From Aricia agestis (taxonomy: Eukaryota; Arthropoda; Insecta; Lepidoptera; Lycaenidae), in NCBI RefSeq assembly GCF_905147365.1, contig NC_056409.1, positions 17,923,001 to 17,987,000 on the forward strand: a stretch of 64,000 nucleotides of DNA. The letters run 5' to 3'. Each line of letters starts with the position of its first letter. The stretch's first letter is position 1. The translations under genes were made by a program, and so were the position numbers. Below the pieces are notes generated by a model. That model saw only the letters and a list, made by a program, of their open reading frames with translations. It searched no databases and was not told the origin of the DNA. Below are positions 46,101 to 53,113 of the stretch, one piece after another.

Positions 46101-49100
46101 TCCATATAAAATTTTTGAAGGCCCCGAGTGTAGGATTTTTTATCGAGTCCTCGCAATGTGATATGCTTCGCCTAGCGTCAATTTACTAGCCACCCTTGTC
46201 ATTTCCAGGATATTTGAGTGACAAGTCAGTTAATGGTTTAAATTGGGTGAACTGTCTGACGCTAAATACCTACGGTTGTACACTAATAAATAAAATAGTA
46301 ATTACTGACCTTGGAGAGCGGCGACAGCATGTGCAGGTGGACGGAGACGGCGCCGGCGGACTCGCCGAAGATGGTGACGCGGCCGGGGTCGCCGCCGAAA
46401 GATTCGATGTTGTCCCGCACCCACTGCAGCGCCATTACCTGGTCCTGAACATTGTATGTACATGATAATTAACTTAAAAAACTTAAACTGTTATTCACCA
46501 TCTAATGACATAACATTATACACTATGCGAAGCCTGCACGTTAAACTCGTGCCATAATATATGGTGTGCACCCATGCATGGGCAGACAGCCTCTGAGGCT
46601 TGCATCTGATACACTCTAAACCCTGCACACTATACCAGTAGTGCTAGCACGGCGACCAGCGGAAATGCGAAAGTATGGACAAACTGTGGAAATAAACCTA
46701 AGGTGCCGTTCCGATCTTTTTCGTTCCGAAAAATTCAATTAAAATGCCACTTTATGACACACTATAATATATGTCATAATGTAGGATATTATTTGAATTT
46801 TTAGAACTATTTTTAGAACTATAGTCTGTCATAAAGTGGCTTTTTAATTGAATTATTCGGAACTAAAAAAGATCGGAACGGCACCTTAAGTTTATCTCCA
46901 CAGTTTCTGACTATATTCTGTCATAAAGTGGCATTTTAATTGAATTTTTCGGAACGAAAAAAGATCGGAACGGCACCTTAGGTTTATTTCCACAGTTTGT
47001 CCATACTTTCGCATTTCCGCTGGTCGCCGTGCTAGCACTACTGGAGCAGGGAGCTTATGGAAAACTTGTGATTAATATAATAATGTGCTAATTTAGATTC
47101 CTTATCTCGATAATTATATTTATATAAAACGATGCATTACGTAATTGCTATACGTAAAAATGTAGAGCAATTTTAATTATAGTAAAGTTAAGAGTTTTTA
47201 CGATCGTTGCGAGAACACGTTGCTATACTGCGGCTCTACCTCGGTTCCGCCTAAAATGATTTATATTATAGTTAAGTTTATATTACTTGTGTTATAAATA
47301 AAAAGTTATTTTGTAGAAGTTAGAACGTAACATAATATATAGATGTATGATACAGGTTCTTCGCATCTAAAACAATTTTGCATACGAGTATGTCACGGAG
47401 ATGAAGCAACGACTTTGTGTAACAGTGTAACAGTAATTTCATTGTTAGTTAAGCGGCTACGGTGTGAAATTCATGCTGAGTGAGCCTCAGACATTTTTAT
47501 TTGTCTCAAAAGTCGGCCAAGACCGTTTCCATTATGAAGATATGGTTCGCTATCGCGCCCTGTCGATCTCTTCCGCAACGCCAGCGAGAGAGTAGAGACC
47601 CATATTGTTAGGCAACAGCATAATTTTATTAATTACTTAATTATAAAAATCAGGCTGTTCACTAAATTAATCATGCAAAAATATTTCAAATATGAAACAA
47701 CAAACGCAGTCCAAGTAAAAATATCTTAAAAGTAATAGCACAAATAACAATTGCTGTCTCAAATAAAACAAGCACATACGAAGTATCTAGGTGATTAAAT
47801 GGACGAGTTTTTTTTTCAGTGCAATTAAAATAAAATTCTTTATTGTTTTTACCAGCTCAATAGGCCGCTTAGCCGAACCCCAATGTCATATTCAAGAGCA
47901 GACTCCAGAGTACAAAAAACAACCCAAGAACTTCTGCTTACCTTAAGCCCCATATTCCCGGGGACCTCGTCAGTCTCCAGACTCAGGAAGCCGAGCGCGC
48001 CCAGGCGGTAGTTGAGTGTGACGAGCACCACGCCCGCTCCCACCAGGTGGTCGGGGCCGTACAGAAAGGCGTTGCCGGACCCCACCGCGAACGCGCCCCC
48101 GTGGATCCACACCATCACCGCTAGCTTCGGGTTGTAGCTGACAAGTGGAAGAAATTGTTTTTTTTTAAATTTAATTTAGGGCCGTCTATGCGCTCTGCGC
48201 CCATATCCTTTTTTTGCTATCTTTGTATTGTTTTTCGCACCAAGGATAATTGAAATTGAAGATTGGAAGAAATTGTTATAACCTTGAGATTCGTGTACAT
48301 AATTGGAAATGCTATACGCAAAGGTTTAATTACTCAAGATGTGAATGGCTATTTGATTTCCTATTTGAACTCTACATTTTAAGCTTCTCGCGTTATCTTA
48401 TTCCAAGATATTGGAATGAAAGTCTGGAGTCAATTCGAAACTCCATCTAAAATCAGCAAATTATATTTTTGATGCCCTATGAAATAAATATTTATACGTG
48501 GGAGAGCCATGCTTCGGTACGAATGGGCCGGCTCAACCGGAGAAATACCACGTTCTCACAGAAAACCTGCGTGAAACAGCGCTTGCGCTGTGTTTCGCCG
48601 AGTGAGTGAGTTTACCGGAGGCCCAATCCCCTACCCTATTCCCTTCCCTACCCTCCCCTATTCCCTTCCCTTCCCATCCTACCCTCCCCTATTCCCTTCC
48701 CTTCCCATCCTACCCTCCCCTATTCCCTTCCCTTCCCATTCCTACCCTCCCCTATTACCCTATTCCCTCTTAAAAGGCCGGCAACGCACCTGCAGCTCTT
48801 CTGATGCTGCGAGTGTCCATGGGCGACGGAAGTTGCTTTCCATCAGGTGAACCGTTTGCTCGTTTTCCCCCTTATTTCATAAAAAAAAAGCCTAAACAAT
48901 GATTGTAACATAGGTAGGACTAGGTAAGTTTATGACATATTTACCCAGTGAGTAAATCTGGCAGAGCCGGCGTGTATACGTTGAGGAAGAGGCAGTCCTC
49001 GTCGCCCTTGTAGGTGTCGAAGAGCATGAACCGGTGCGGGCAGACCGAGCCCTCCTCCAGCGCGTCTCGTATCCCAGACCACGGCTCCAGTGGTACCGGC

Positions 49101-51348
49101 GGACGGAACCGGAGAGAACCACGCGGTGGCTGCGCGTATCTGTATCAAAAACGTTACATAATTATTGTAATGATGCAAGGGTATCCTAAAAATAACCTCC
49201 TTGTTTTTTGGAAGTCGGTTAATTATATGAAATCCAATCAAGTCTTCCTTGAAAGTGATCTAATTCTAAGGTTGAGGACCACTCTTCTGAAAATCTCTTG
49301 TGTCAAGAGCATGACTCATGATGAAATATGTTATGGTACCTCATTAGGGTTCCGTACTCAAAGGGTAAAAACGGGACCCTATTACTAAGACTTCGATGTC
49401 TGTTCGTCTGTCTGTCCGTCTGTCTGTCTATCTGACTCCAGGCTGTAACTCAAGAACGGTAATAGCTAGAGAGTTGAATTTTCACAGATCATGTATTTCT
49501 GTTGCCGCTGTAACAATAAATACTAAAAACAAAATAAATTAAATATTTAATGGGGGCTCTGAGACAACAATCGTGATTTTTCAAACAGTTTTTGCGCGGT
49601 ATCAATGATGACAGCATAGACATCTGAAACGTTCACAAAATACTCAGTTGTATTTATACTTTAATAATTAATAATAAAATTTAAATAAAATTAATAATTA
49701 AGGGGGGCTTCCATACAAAAATCACTTTTACTATTTTTGGTCTATAATGGTACGGAACCCTTCGTGCGCGAGTCCAACTAGCACTTGGCTGATTTTTTTC
49801 TTTCTTTTCTTTCGCACTTTTTACTGTTTTCATCAAGGAGTTTTTAGGTAACGATAGCCACAGTTGCTACCGAACTTAATATGCCTTTATCACAAGAATA
49901 GAGAGAGAGCTGAAATGTTTGGACAAACCTAATCAGTTCAAGGGGGTCTTTATCTAGTAATTACTTTCTTCACATCTTTTAATACATTTTACTGTCTTAA
50001 TCAAGAAGTGATCAAGCAATAGTAGCAACAGTTAAGTTACCGAACTACAGGAAGAGGTGTCAAGTGTTTACTAGGGAATTTTGGATTTTCCTGAAGGAGG
50101 TCAAGCTGCAAGCGTCTTAGAACAGCCTTACCTTATCCCTTTAAAGCTGTAATAGGGCGTCTGACTCGTGGTTCTCGCGACGACCCTGCGTCCGCGGAGC
50201 GTGCCGAGTCGCGTGGACACCATGGGCCCGCCGCCGACGCGCATGCGGTCGACGAGCGCGTGCACCAGCCGCGCCGCGCGCGCCGGCACCGCCTGCAGCC
50301 GCCGCAGCGCGTGCTTCAGCCCCACGGACTCGCTCACCGTGCTGGACAGCCGCCGCCATGCACCTGTCACCTGCGATAGTCGCCATTGTAAATGTACAGG
50401 GTGTAACAAAACAATTTGATAAAACTTTAGGGTATGTATGTATCACTTGTATAGAGTTCAGTGTTCACTGCGAAAGTATCAGCGCGGATAAAGAGTTAGG
50501 TACTTATTTTTGTATGGGCAATTTGTTTCCTAGTTACAACAAAAAGGGAGTACATACAAATTAAAAATGTTAGTCATTGAAGATTGTTTATTCTCTTATC
50601 TGCAAATTATAGGTATAGGTATGCGTAGGATCATCATTTAACATTTCGTAACGAATTTGTATGTATTGTGTCGCTTTACAATAACGATCACTCAGCACTT
50701 AGCGTTGCCAAATAAGTCTAACGAGCTATAGAAGTATGAACGTGAATTTGAAGTTGCGAAATAATATCTTCGTGTATCATGCTCAATAAAGAAGAGCTAA
50801 GTGCAAGACAAGATGTTGCCCGCGACTTCGTTGCGCCAAAATTCTTATATCACGCGGGAGCCGTTGATTTTTCCGGGATTAAAACTATCGCATCCTTTAC
50901 CAGCACTCAAAGTATCTTCGTTTATCGAAATCGGTTCAGTGATTTAAGCCTGAATAAGTAACACAGAGAGATGATTGATTTTCGCATTTAAGTAAATATC
51001 CAGGACAGTATTGATGTGATTTTTTTTTATTAGGAATTAAATTATATATTATTCGATATGTTTATTTTACTTTGTGTGAACATAACAACATCCCGTCGGT
51101 ACAACGTCGCACGTCATGTACCCTTACGTCGGACACACACCCAAATTTAAATGTGTGTGATGATGTTGATGACGATACATAATCGGTACACCCTCACACA
51201 TGCACACTGACGTCGGTTCCACACCCACCTTCATAGAGTTGAGGCTGGTCGCGGCATTGGCGACGACATCTCCAAGCGCCGCGGGAGGCAGCGCGTCGCA
51301 GCGCAGCAGCAGCACCACCGCGCACAACACCACGCGCCAAAACTTCAT
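23175..51348 (-). CDS. Carboxylesterase (COE family), exons 1-8, 3' end outside window
   Basis: Minus-strand gene. Exons: 51229-51348, 50132-50370, 48945-49139, 47942-48137, 46310-46444, 45804-45939, 44263-44496, 23175-23347. All borders are GT/AG and phases agree, giving 476 codons. The protein hydrolyses carboxyl esters and is likely secreted: residues 1-19 are a signal peptide (VVLCAVVLLL core, RCDA end). After an unusual extension to about residue 90 the alpha/beta hydrolase fold begins (GTLRG, YYSFKGIRYAQPP). Seen: EDCLFLN (C169), HGG oxyanion loop 197-199, GESAG with Ser279, and NAQEG with Glu412. The His of the triad and the last ~80-130 residues expected for the family are missing; I found no exon for them down to base 1. 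Substrate (odorant, hormone or xenobiotic) cannot be told. Introns 1-4, 6 and 7 carry MITEs, SINEs, Helitrons or retrotransposons. Confidence 0.9.
23410..23830. mobile_element. Family E MITE with nested MITE D
   Basis: Arms match the CAGGGTGTAACAAAA family but the left terminus lacks its first ~12 bases. A separate MITE (23548-23718) is inserted in its centre. A further partial arm follows at 23831-23894. It lies 62 bp upstream of exon 8's acceptor, in intron 7. Confidence 0.65.
23548..23718. mobile_element. MITE D, copy 1
   Basis: Inverted ends GTACCATCGAGGAAATTGAT and the complement of ATCAACTTCTCAGATAGTAC. Related copies at 42936-43103 and, diverged, 40889-41233. Confidence 0.65.
23895..25958. 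other. Intron 7 DNA: short unassigned frames and repeat pieces
   Basis: A 60-codon frame (24411-24593) reads VIQGVTNVKFNEHQSRVLNR...; it is not recognised and may be a transposon remnant. CCCCGTA/TACGGGG motifs cluster at 25045-25330. 25368-25461 is the right arm of a family E MITE. Otherwise no gene is seen. Confidence 0.4.
25959..26098 (-). mobile_element. Helitron family B, short copy
   Basis: CTAG at 25959, hairpin GAGC-TTC-GCTC-like stem next to it, and the complement of TC at 26097-26098 with T beyond. 140 bp. Confidence 0.7.
26099..26935. other. Intron 7 DNA with a fragment of a dispersed repeat
   Basis: 26770-26852 contains GGCCAAGTGCGAGTCGGACT, a dispersed repeat also present at 33045 and, inverted, near 49775. 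No coding frame. Confidence 0.4.
26936..27083 (+). repeat. 5' LTR of second LTR element
   Basis: 148 bp, TGTAGTGTGTG...TACACTAAA. Carries a TCAGTC initiator near 27019. It lacks the 30 bp with AATAAA that the 3' LTR has after CGCCTACCT. Confidence 0.88.
27085..27098 (+). other. Primer-binding site, tRNA-Trp type
   Basis: TGGTGACCCCGACG lies one base inside the 5' LTR. It matches the 3' end of tRNA-Trp over its full length as recalled from known tRNA sequences. Confidence 0.75.
27312..28116 (+). pseudogene. gag: Broken gag with CHCC knuckle
   Basis: It starts at ATG 27312 with a KLPEFWTDLPRLWF segment like that in the gag at 6013-6918. Around 27743-27755 a deletion shifts the frame (the text continues as CEDQSLDKLAAMADKITEY in another frame). 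A second shift near 27838 leads into the Arg/Ser-rich C terminus. The last part keeps the knuckle C-x2-H-x9-C-x3-C (CRFH...C..PC). It cannot make a full Gag. Confidence 0.8.
28150..29871 (+). pseudogene. pol: Broken pol: protease start, RNase H end, integrase
   Basis: The protease motif DTGANISVIP is at about 28221-28250 and is followed at once by TGA (28254). About 460 residues present in the other element (rest of protease, all of the RT, first part of RNase H) are missing. Sequence resumes near 28264 with the RNase H text KTLGYFSKRL. Later lesions: TAG in place of Trp (28843-28845), a small deletion with TAA at 29038, and an extra A in an A-run near 29212-29221. The integrase zinc site (C-x2-C), DLIGPL, TTDQGRQFE and GKIERWH, and the GPYKVIER module, are still readable; the final frame runs 29278-29871. 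Confidence 0.85.
30125..30223 (+). CDS. N-terminal part of a small accessory frame, split by a MITE
   Basis: ATG in good context (CAAAATGGG) opens a 32-codon frame. It starts MGKTYS, a G2...S6 N-myristoylation-type signal, then has an acidic stretch and IVIAQNGANHATAS. It stops inside the first bases of the MITE at 30222. The same frame continues beyond the MITE (next entry). It sits in the env-like position between pol and the 3' LTR. No counterpart exists in the 1974-7878 element. Function unknown. Confidence 0.5.
   Translation: MGKTYSIEKKDEEIVIAQNGANHATASNTNFK
30222..30989. mobile_element. 768 bp MITE inserted in the accessory frame
   Basis: Inverted ends GAGGGATTTTC and GAAATTCCCTC extend loosely over about 65 bp to ACTAGATGGCG on each side. 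A direct AT at 30220-30221 and 30990-30991 is the probable 2 bp duplication. No transposase frame. Superfamily not clear. Confidence 0.7.
30992..31251 (+). CDS. Membrane-segment part of the split accessory frame
   Basis: About 86 codons open in the frame that follows the 30125 frame if the MITE and one AT are disregarded. A hydrophobic segment (VMAVILFVFCAILIYKV) is followed by basic residues (ARKMLRKEL), as in a single-pass membrane protein with a cytoplasmic basic flank. The stop lies at the first bases of the 3' LTR. Whether this was ever translated is inference. Confidence 0.45.
31234..31242 (+). other. Polypurine tract of second LTR element
   Basis: AGAAGGGGG a few bases before the 3' LTR start (TGTAGTG at 31247). 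Confidence 0.7.
31247..31424 (+). repeat. 3' LTR of second LTR element
   Basis: 178 bp. It retains the segment AACTTGTGCGAATAAAGTG with the AATAAA signal that is deleted from the 5' LTR. Confidence 0.88.
31483..31745 (-). mobile_element. 5'-truncated LINE 3' end
   Basis: The poly(T) at 31483-31500 is the A-tail of a minus-strand retroposon. Upstream (minus sense) the text GCGTAAAGCATTTCCCCATG precedes the tail, as at the 3' end of several lepidopteran LINEs. It holds no conserved RT motif. Confidence 0.45.
31746..33602. other. Intron 7 DNA with palindrome and GC-rich patch
   Basis: Contains a repeat C-like start (32536-32585), a 48 bp palindrome (32773-32820), and a dispersed-repeat piece at 33045-33100 followed by a GC-rich patch. 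In that patch lie three CCTAA units (33191-33206, the insect telomere motif, probably incidental) and C/G-rich palindromes at 33243-33318. No gene is seen. Confidence 0.4.
32773..32820. repeat. Perfect 48 bp palindrome
   Basis: Two 24 bp arms with no spacer. Each arm carries ACACGTGTGACGTGCC, with CACGTG (E-box) and GACGTG/CACGTC pieces. Confidence 0.9.
33603..33856 (-). mobile_element. Degenerate Helitron family B copy
   Basis: Keeps GACCGAGCTTTGCTCAGTA and, after unrelated DNA, the internal ATTCCTAGCTAGATCGATTT block. CTAG end lost. The right side stops where the LINE begins. Confidence 0.5.
33857..36960 (-). mobile_element. Non-LTR retrotransposon (CR1/Daphne-like LINE), minus strand
   Basis: The endonuclease and reverse transcriptase region is nearly complete (see pseudogene). 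The 3' end is only about 10 bp after the stop codon and has an AATGTAATGTA motif instead of poly(A), as in CR1-group elements. The 5' limit is uncertain: a 65-codon frame (36709-36906) precedes the endonuclease and the element may be 5'-truncated. No target duplication was found. Confidence 0.75.
33866..36758 (-). pseudogene. LINE ORF2: endonuclease and reverse transcriptase, decayed
   Basis: Endonuclease: LHQNIAG near the start, LTETF, GGSCILV, YRTPNSN, then SDHETAQ at 36083-36110, so the apurinic-type nuclease is readable. Reverse transcriptase: VNNYRPIALIPVLSKIFEK, FLDMTKAFDFVDH, GVPQGSILGPF and the FVDDT catalytic box. The C terminus has the NAYVNAIKIYNKLP segment. Frames change between 36216/36285, 35845, 35516 and 35089 (at least four shifts). 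Single stops interrupt the RT frame at 34538-34540 and 34157-34159. In a living element these would be one protein of about 950 residues nicking DNA and copying its RNA at the nick. This copy is dead. Confidence 0.85.
37091..37305 (+). mobile_element. Helitron family B, good copy
   Basis: Starts TCTTATAT after A and ends with CCGAGCAAAGCTCGG, TCAAACAGCTAG and a T. Contains a (TA)n run at 37121-37149. 215 bp. Confidence 0.8.
37538..37973. repeat. Dispersed repeat C, copy 2
   Basis: Starts in (GAT)n and runs to CCTTTTTGGAAGTCGGTTAA. Aligned by eye with 21950-22369 over its length. Confidence 0.7.
37974..38241. other. Non-coding intron 7 DNA
   Basis: No repeat terminus or frame recognised. Confidence 0.4.
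38242..38469 (+). mobile_element. Helitron fragment (family A)
   Basis: Has the ACTAATAACATAAATGCG start region, a GTCTGTCTGTCTG run, TCACGCCCAAACCG, and ends CCTAG before T. The 5' terminus is not clean. Confidence 0.55.
38470..38924. other. Non-coding intron 7 DNA
   Basis: Open frames of 74 and 76 codons lie on opposite strands but show no family resemblance. Confidence 0.4.
38925..39126 (+). mobile_element. Helitron family B copy
   Basis: Starts TCTTATATCTTTAAACGAGC and ends with CCGAGCAAAGCTCGG, TCAAATAGCTAG and a T. Confidence 0.75.
39127..39696. other. Non-coding intron 7 DNA
   Basis: Nothing recognised. Confidence 0.4.
39697..40437 (-). mobile_element. Helitron (family A) with a tRNA-like SINE piece
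   Basis: The plus strand begins CTAGCTGTTGCCCGCGACTT and ends at the complement of TCCATACTAATATTAT (40437), flanked by A and T. Internally 40143-40215 contains GGGACTCGAACC, a pol III B-box in inverse orientation. A (GACA)n run is at 40379-40407. Confidence 0.75.
40438..41838. other. Intron 7 DNA with a diverged MITE D relative
   Basis: 40889-41233 is bounded by a TAGTTGATTCATAGG region and an inverted CTATGAATCAATTAATTTCT, like MITE D but with a different centre. No gene is seen elsewhere in the stretch. Confidence 0.4.
42198..42334 (-). mobile_element. Helitron family B copy
   Basis: CTAG at 42198 next to GACCGAGCTTTGCTCGG; the complement of TC at 42333-42334 with T beyond. 137 bp. Confidence 0.7.
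42770..42855 (-). mobile_element. tRNA-derived SINE fragment
   Basis: On the minus strand TGTGGCTCAGTGG (A-box-like) runs straight into GGTTCGAATCC (B-box), so the middle of the tRNA-like head is missing. CGGAACAAAAAG follows, as in the copy inside 39697-40437. Confidence 0.5.
42936..43103. mobile_element. MITE D, copy 2
   Basis: Inverted AAGTTGATTCCTATG / CATAGGAATCAACTT ends. The interior matches 23548-23718 (GACAGACCAACG, CTGGGTTTGACGTAACG). Confidence 0.7.
43800..44170 (-). other. Unassigned GC-rich segment beside exon 7
   Basis: A 61-codon frame (43945-44130, MPTRLSLMDRR...) and flanking GC-rich text stand out from the AT-rich intron. The protein does not resemble the esterase or a transposon family known to me. 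The segment starts 93 bp beyond the donor of exon 7. It may be a retroposed fragment. Confidence 0.3.
44263..44496 (-). CDS. Esterase exon 7
   Basis: Acceptor GTTCAG before 44496, donor GTGAGT after 44263. Encodes residues 341-419, including FLTGYNAQEG with the catalytic Glu412. Strong GC bias relative to the introns. It ends with one base of a codon completed by exon 8, 20.9 kb away. Confidence 0.9.
45445..45759. mobile_element. PIF/Harbinger-type MITE in esterase intron 6
   Basis: Inverted ends GCGGGCCCCTAGACGA and GTGGGCCCCTAGACGA, with TAA duplicated at 45442-45444 and 45760-45762. Holds further CTAGAC palindromes. The rest of intron 6 (44497-45444) shows nothing. Confidence 0.75.
45804..45939 (-). 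CDS. Esterase exon 6
   Basis: Acceptor ATCAG, donor GTAAAC. Encodes residues 296-341: GLFHGVIAESGGALSPWAL, then an Ala/Pro/Arg-rich piece. ESG is the conserved block after the nucleophile elbow. Confidence 0.9.
46310..46444 (-). CDS. Esterase exon 5 (catalytic serine)
   Basis: Acceptor TTCAG, donor GTCAGT. 45 whole codons (251-295). QWVRDNIESFGGDPGRVT leads into IFGESAGAVS with Ser279 as nucleophile. Phase 0 on both sides. Confidence 0.92.
46635..47044. mobile_element. Long-TIR MITE in esterase intron 4
   Basis: Inverted arms of about 120 bp start CCAGTAGTGCTAGCACGG at both ends and are nearly the same. A third partial arm (46845-46905) sits inside, pointing to nested or rearranged copies. 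No clear target duplication. No gene in the rest of intron 4 (47045-47941). Confidence 0.75.
47942..48137 (-). CDS. Esterase exon 4 (oxyanion loop)
   Basis: Acceptor TGTCAG, donor GTAAGC. Residues 185-250: GYNPKLAVMVWIHGGAF, then YRLGALGFLS and GNMGLK. HGG (197-199) forms the oxyanion hole. Confidence 0.92.
48496..48889 (+). mobile_element. A-tailed SINE in esterase intron 3
   Basis: Begins ACGTGGGAGAGCCATGCTTC, has a (CCCTATTCCCTTCC)n pyrimidine repeat at 48630-48770, then GGCCGGCAACGCACCTGCAG, and ends TTATTTCAT plus an A-run. Copies: 54554-54870 (+), 55691-55997 (-), and a fragment inside the Helitron at 10490-10590. Confidence 0.75.
48945..49139 (-). CDS. Esterase exon 3
   Basis: Acceptor GATACAG, donor GTAAAT. 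Residues 120-185: YAQPPRGSLRFRPPVPLEPW, then GDEDCLFLNVYTP. The EDCL motif and C153/C169 fit the family's first disulphide loop. Confidence 0.9.
49320..49800. repeat. Dispersed repeat in esterase intron 2
   Basis: Starts AGGGTTCCGTACTCAAAGGG, contains a GTCTGTCTGTC run, and ends in the inverse of GGCCAAGTGCGAGTTGGACT. Pieces of the same family occur at 26770 and 33045. Confidence 0.55.
50132..50370 (-). CDS. Esterase exon 2
   Basis: Acceptor ATCGCAG, donor GTAAGG. Residues 41-120. The first half (VTGAWRRLSSTVSESVGL...) is an Ala/Arg-rich helical extension not seen in typical family members. From about residue 90 it becomes standard: STRLGTLRG then YYSFKGI. Confidence 0.88.
50397..50540. mobile_element. 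Family E MITE arm in esterase intron 1
   Basis: Starts CAGGGTGTAACAAAACAATT after TA. Only one arm is present. Its end lies 26 bp from the acceptor of exon 2. Confidence 0.65.
50812..50990 (-). mobile_element. Degenerate Helitron fragment (family A)
   Basis: Contains GTTGCCCGCGACTTCGTTGC and AAATCGGTTCAGTGATTT in the inverted order of family A. Neither terminus is intact. Lies in intron 1. Confidence 0.45.
51229..51348 (-). CDS. Esterase exon 1 (start and signal peptide)
   Basis: ATG at 51348, donor GTGGGT after 51229. 40 codons: MKFWR, hydrophobic core, RCDA, then PPAALGDVV. An acceptor-like CTATTTTTTTCAG ends at 51471, so this exon probably extends to 51470 as 5' UTR and is spliced to an upstream non-coding exon. 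The UTR has a GTGACAGTGA tandem repeat. Confidence 0.85.
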
Positions 51349-51470
51349 GTCTACACTAGTACACTATCTCCGACTGTCACTCACTGTCACTCACTGTCAC
51401 TACACTGTCACTTGAGTCACATTGGGCTTCGTGCCGGGAAGCCTGGAACTGTCAGCTTTGTAGCACAATT

Positions 51471-52064
51471 CTGAAAAAAATAGGAAAAATCAGATACAAT
51501 ATGGGAGGAACCAAACAAAATTAGGAATAGTTGCACGGCCATGGGTATTAACAGAAGCAATGATTGAAACCTTTTTTAATATAACCTAAATATGAGTACT
51601 ATCCAATACTTAAAAAGAGTTTTTTTTTTAAATGAAGTCTACAAAATAGAGAAATCGTGCTTAAAATATGTAATAAGTAGTAGCCAACACACCAGCAACC
51701 ATGTCGTCCGGCGAACGAATGAAATGCTTGGACCGAATACACTGAGGTCACCTCGGCCTATCCAACCGCAACCTTCAGCGATTGGAGACACTCCTCACAA
51801 AAAATATCTGCTATTTTATTAAGTAAATTAATGAAATAACAATCTGAAATTACAAATCCCTCAAAATAAGAAATTGTAATACGACACGCCGCGGCCGACT
51901 CCGATATTGAATGTCGATTGCGTTTGCCCGGTGAAGCGGTGTAGACTGTAGGTGCTGTAACGCCTGCGCAAGCGCAGCCGAGGGCAAGGGGACCGCAACA
52001 CTGAGACAAACTTTTAACTACAGTCAACAGTATCTTATTAATAACTGCAGATATTTATTAACTA
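51471..52064. other. 5' flank or first intron of the esterase
   Basis: No coding exon. On the minus strand a TCAGTG initiator-like motif (A near 52002) is followed by a GC-rich TGCGCTTGCGCA site, a possible TATA-less promoter. Proof is lacking. Confidence 0.25.
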
Positions 52065-52282
52065 CTAGACTACGCCCTCAACTCGGTTGCGCCAAAATTC
52101 GTTTATTGCGCAGGAACCGTACATTTTTCCGGGATAAAAAGTATCTTATGTTTATGTCCTTTCCCGGGACTCAAAGTATCTCCACACATTTCAGAAAAAT
52201 CGGTTCAGTGGTTCGAGCGTGAAGAGGTAATTAACAGACAGACAGACACACTTTCATATTCATAATATTATATAAGTATGGA
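52065..52282 (-). mobile_element. Helitron family A, short copy
   Basis: CTAG at 52065, and the complement of TCCATACT at 52282-52275 with T beyond. Contains TCAGTGGTTCGAGCGTG and a (GACA)n run. Confidence 0.65.
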
Positions 52283-53113
52283 TTCAGTTGCAATAAATAT
52301 TTCAATCATTGAACGCCAGCCAAGTGATTATCGATAAATCAAAATTATTTTGCTAAATCATCTTAATTCAATAAAACCATTTATCGTTACATATTGCTTC
52401 TGGACTTCCTTTATCAGAACTTTAGTATTAACTGCTATATTATAATAGAAAATGGAGAAGTCTACGTCGCTTCCTTCTTTACCGTCAAGCGGATATCGAG
52501 CAATGTCTAACGGTACTAATACACGTAAACAAAATATTACAATATGCATAAATGCATAATATTAAATGCAGACAGAAAATGGGTGGACTTATGACATTTA
52601 ATTAAAGTTAATATAATATTATCATTAAATGTTGAGTGCGGCCGTTACATTTTACATTTTAGAAAACGGGTATTTAGGTCCCCTTAAGTCCTTTTTGTCA
52701 GAGGAGCCCGGCTCGGCGGCGCAGACGCAATCACCCGTGTTGTGCTCCCATTGTTTATAATTGTTATATACAAACTGTACAGCACTTTCACTGCCGAGTG
52801 CCGACCGCGGCCGGCGCCGGCGCACGTCACGTCTATATACTGTTTTATATTAAGCAAAAACATTGTTGATTCGAAAATAACTACCGAACATGTTACGTAA
52901 TGCGCTACCAAAATTCGTACGACTTGTGAGTTGTGACCCATTAACTTACAATTATTTACCATCTATGGTTTTATCAGCAAAAAAATTAATATTATTACTG
53001 ATCAATATAAATAAGGAATATTCAAATCATTTACTATAACAAAATTATATGTAATTGATTGTACCGTTGATTCTTGGTGGAAATGCATGTTCAACACTAA
53101 TGAAACATCTGTG
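52283..53113. other. Non-coding, with a GC-rich island at 52695-52830
   Basis: The island has a TATATA box on the minus strand (52839-52834) next to CACGTCACGT, but no initiator at proper spacing. No coding exon. Confidence 0.35.

Noticed and set aside
52785..52840. TATATA box with CACGTCACGT next to a CAGTG motif as the esterase promoter
   Set aside because: The box to initiator distance is about 47 bp rather than 28-34, so the pair does not make a standard core promoter. Kept only as a GC-rich island.
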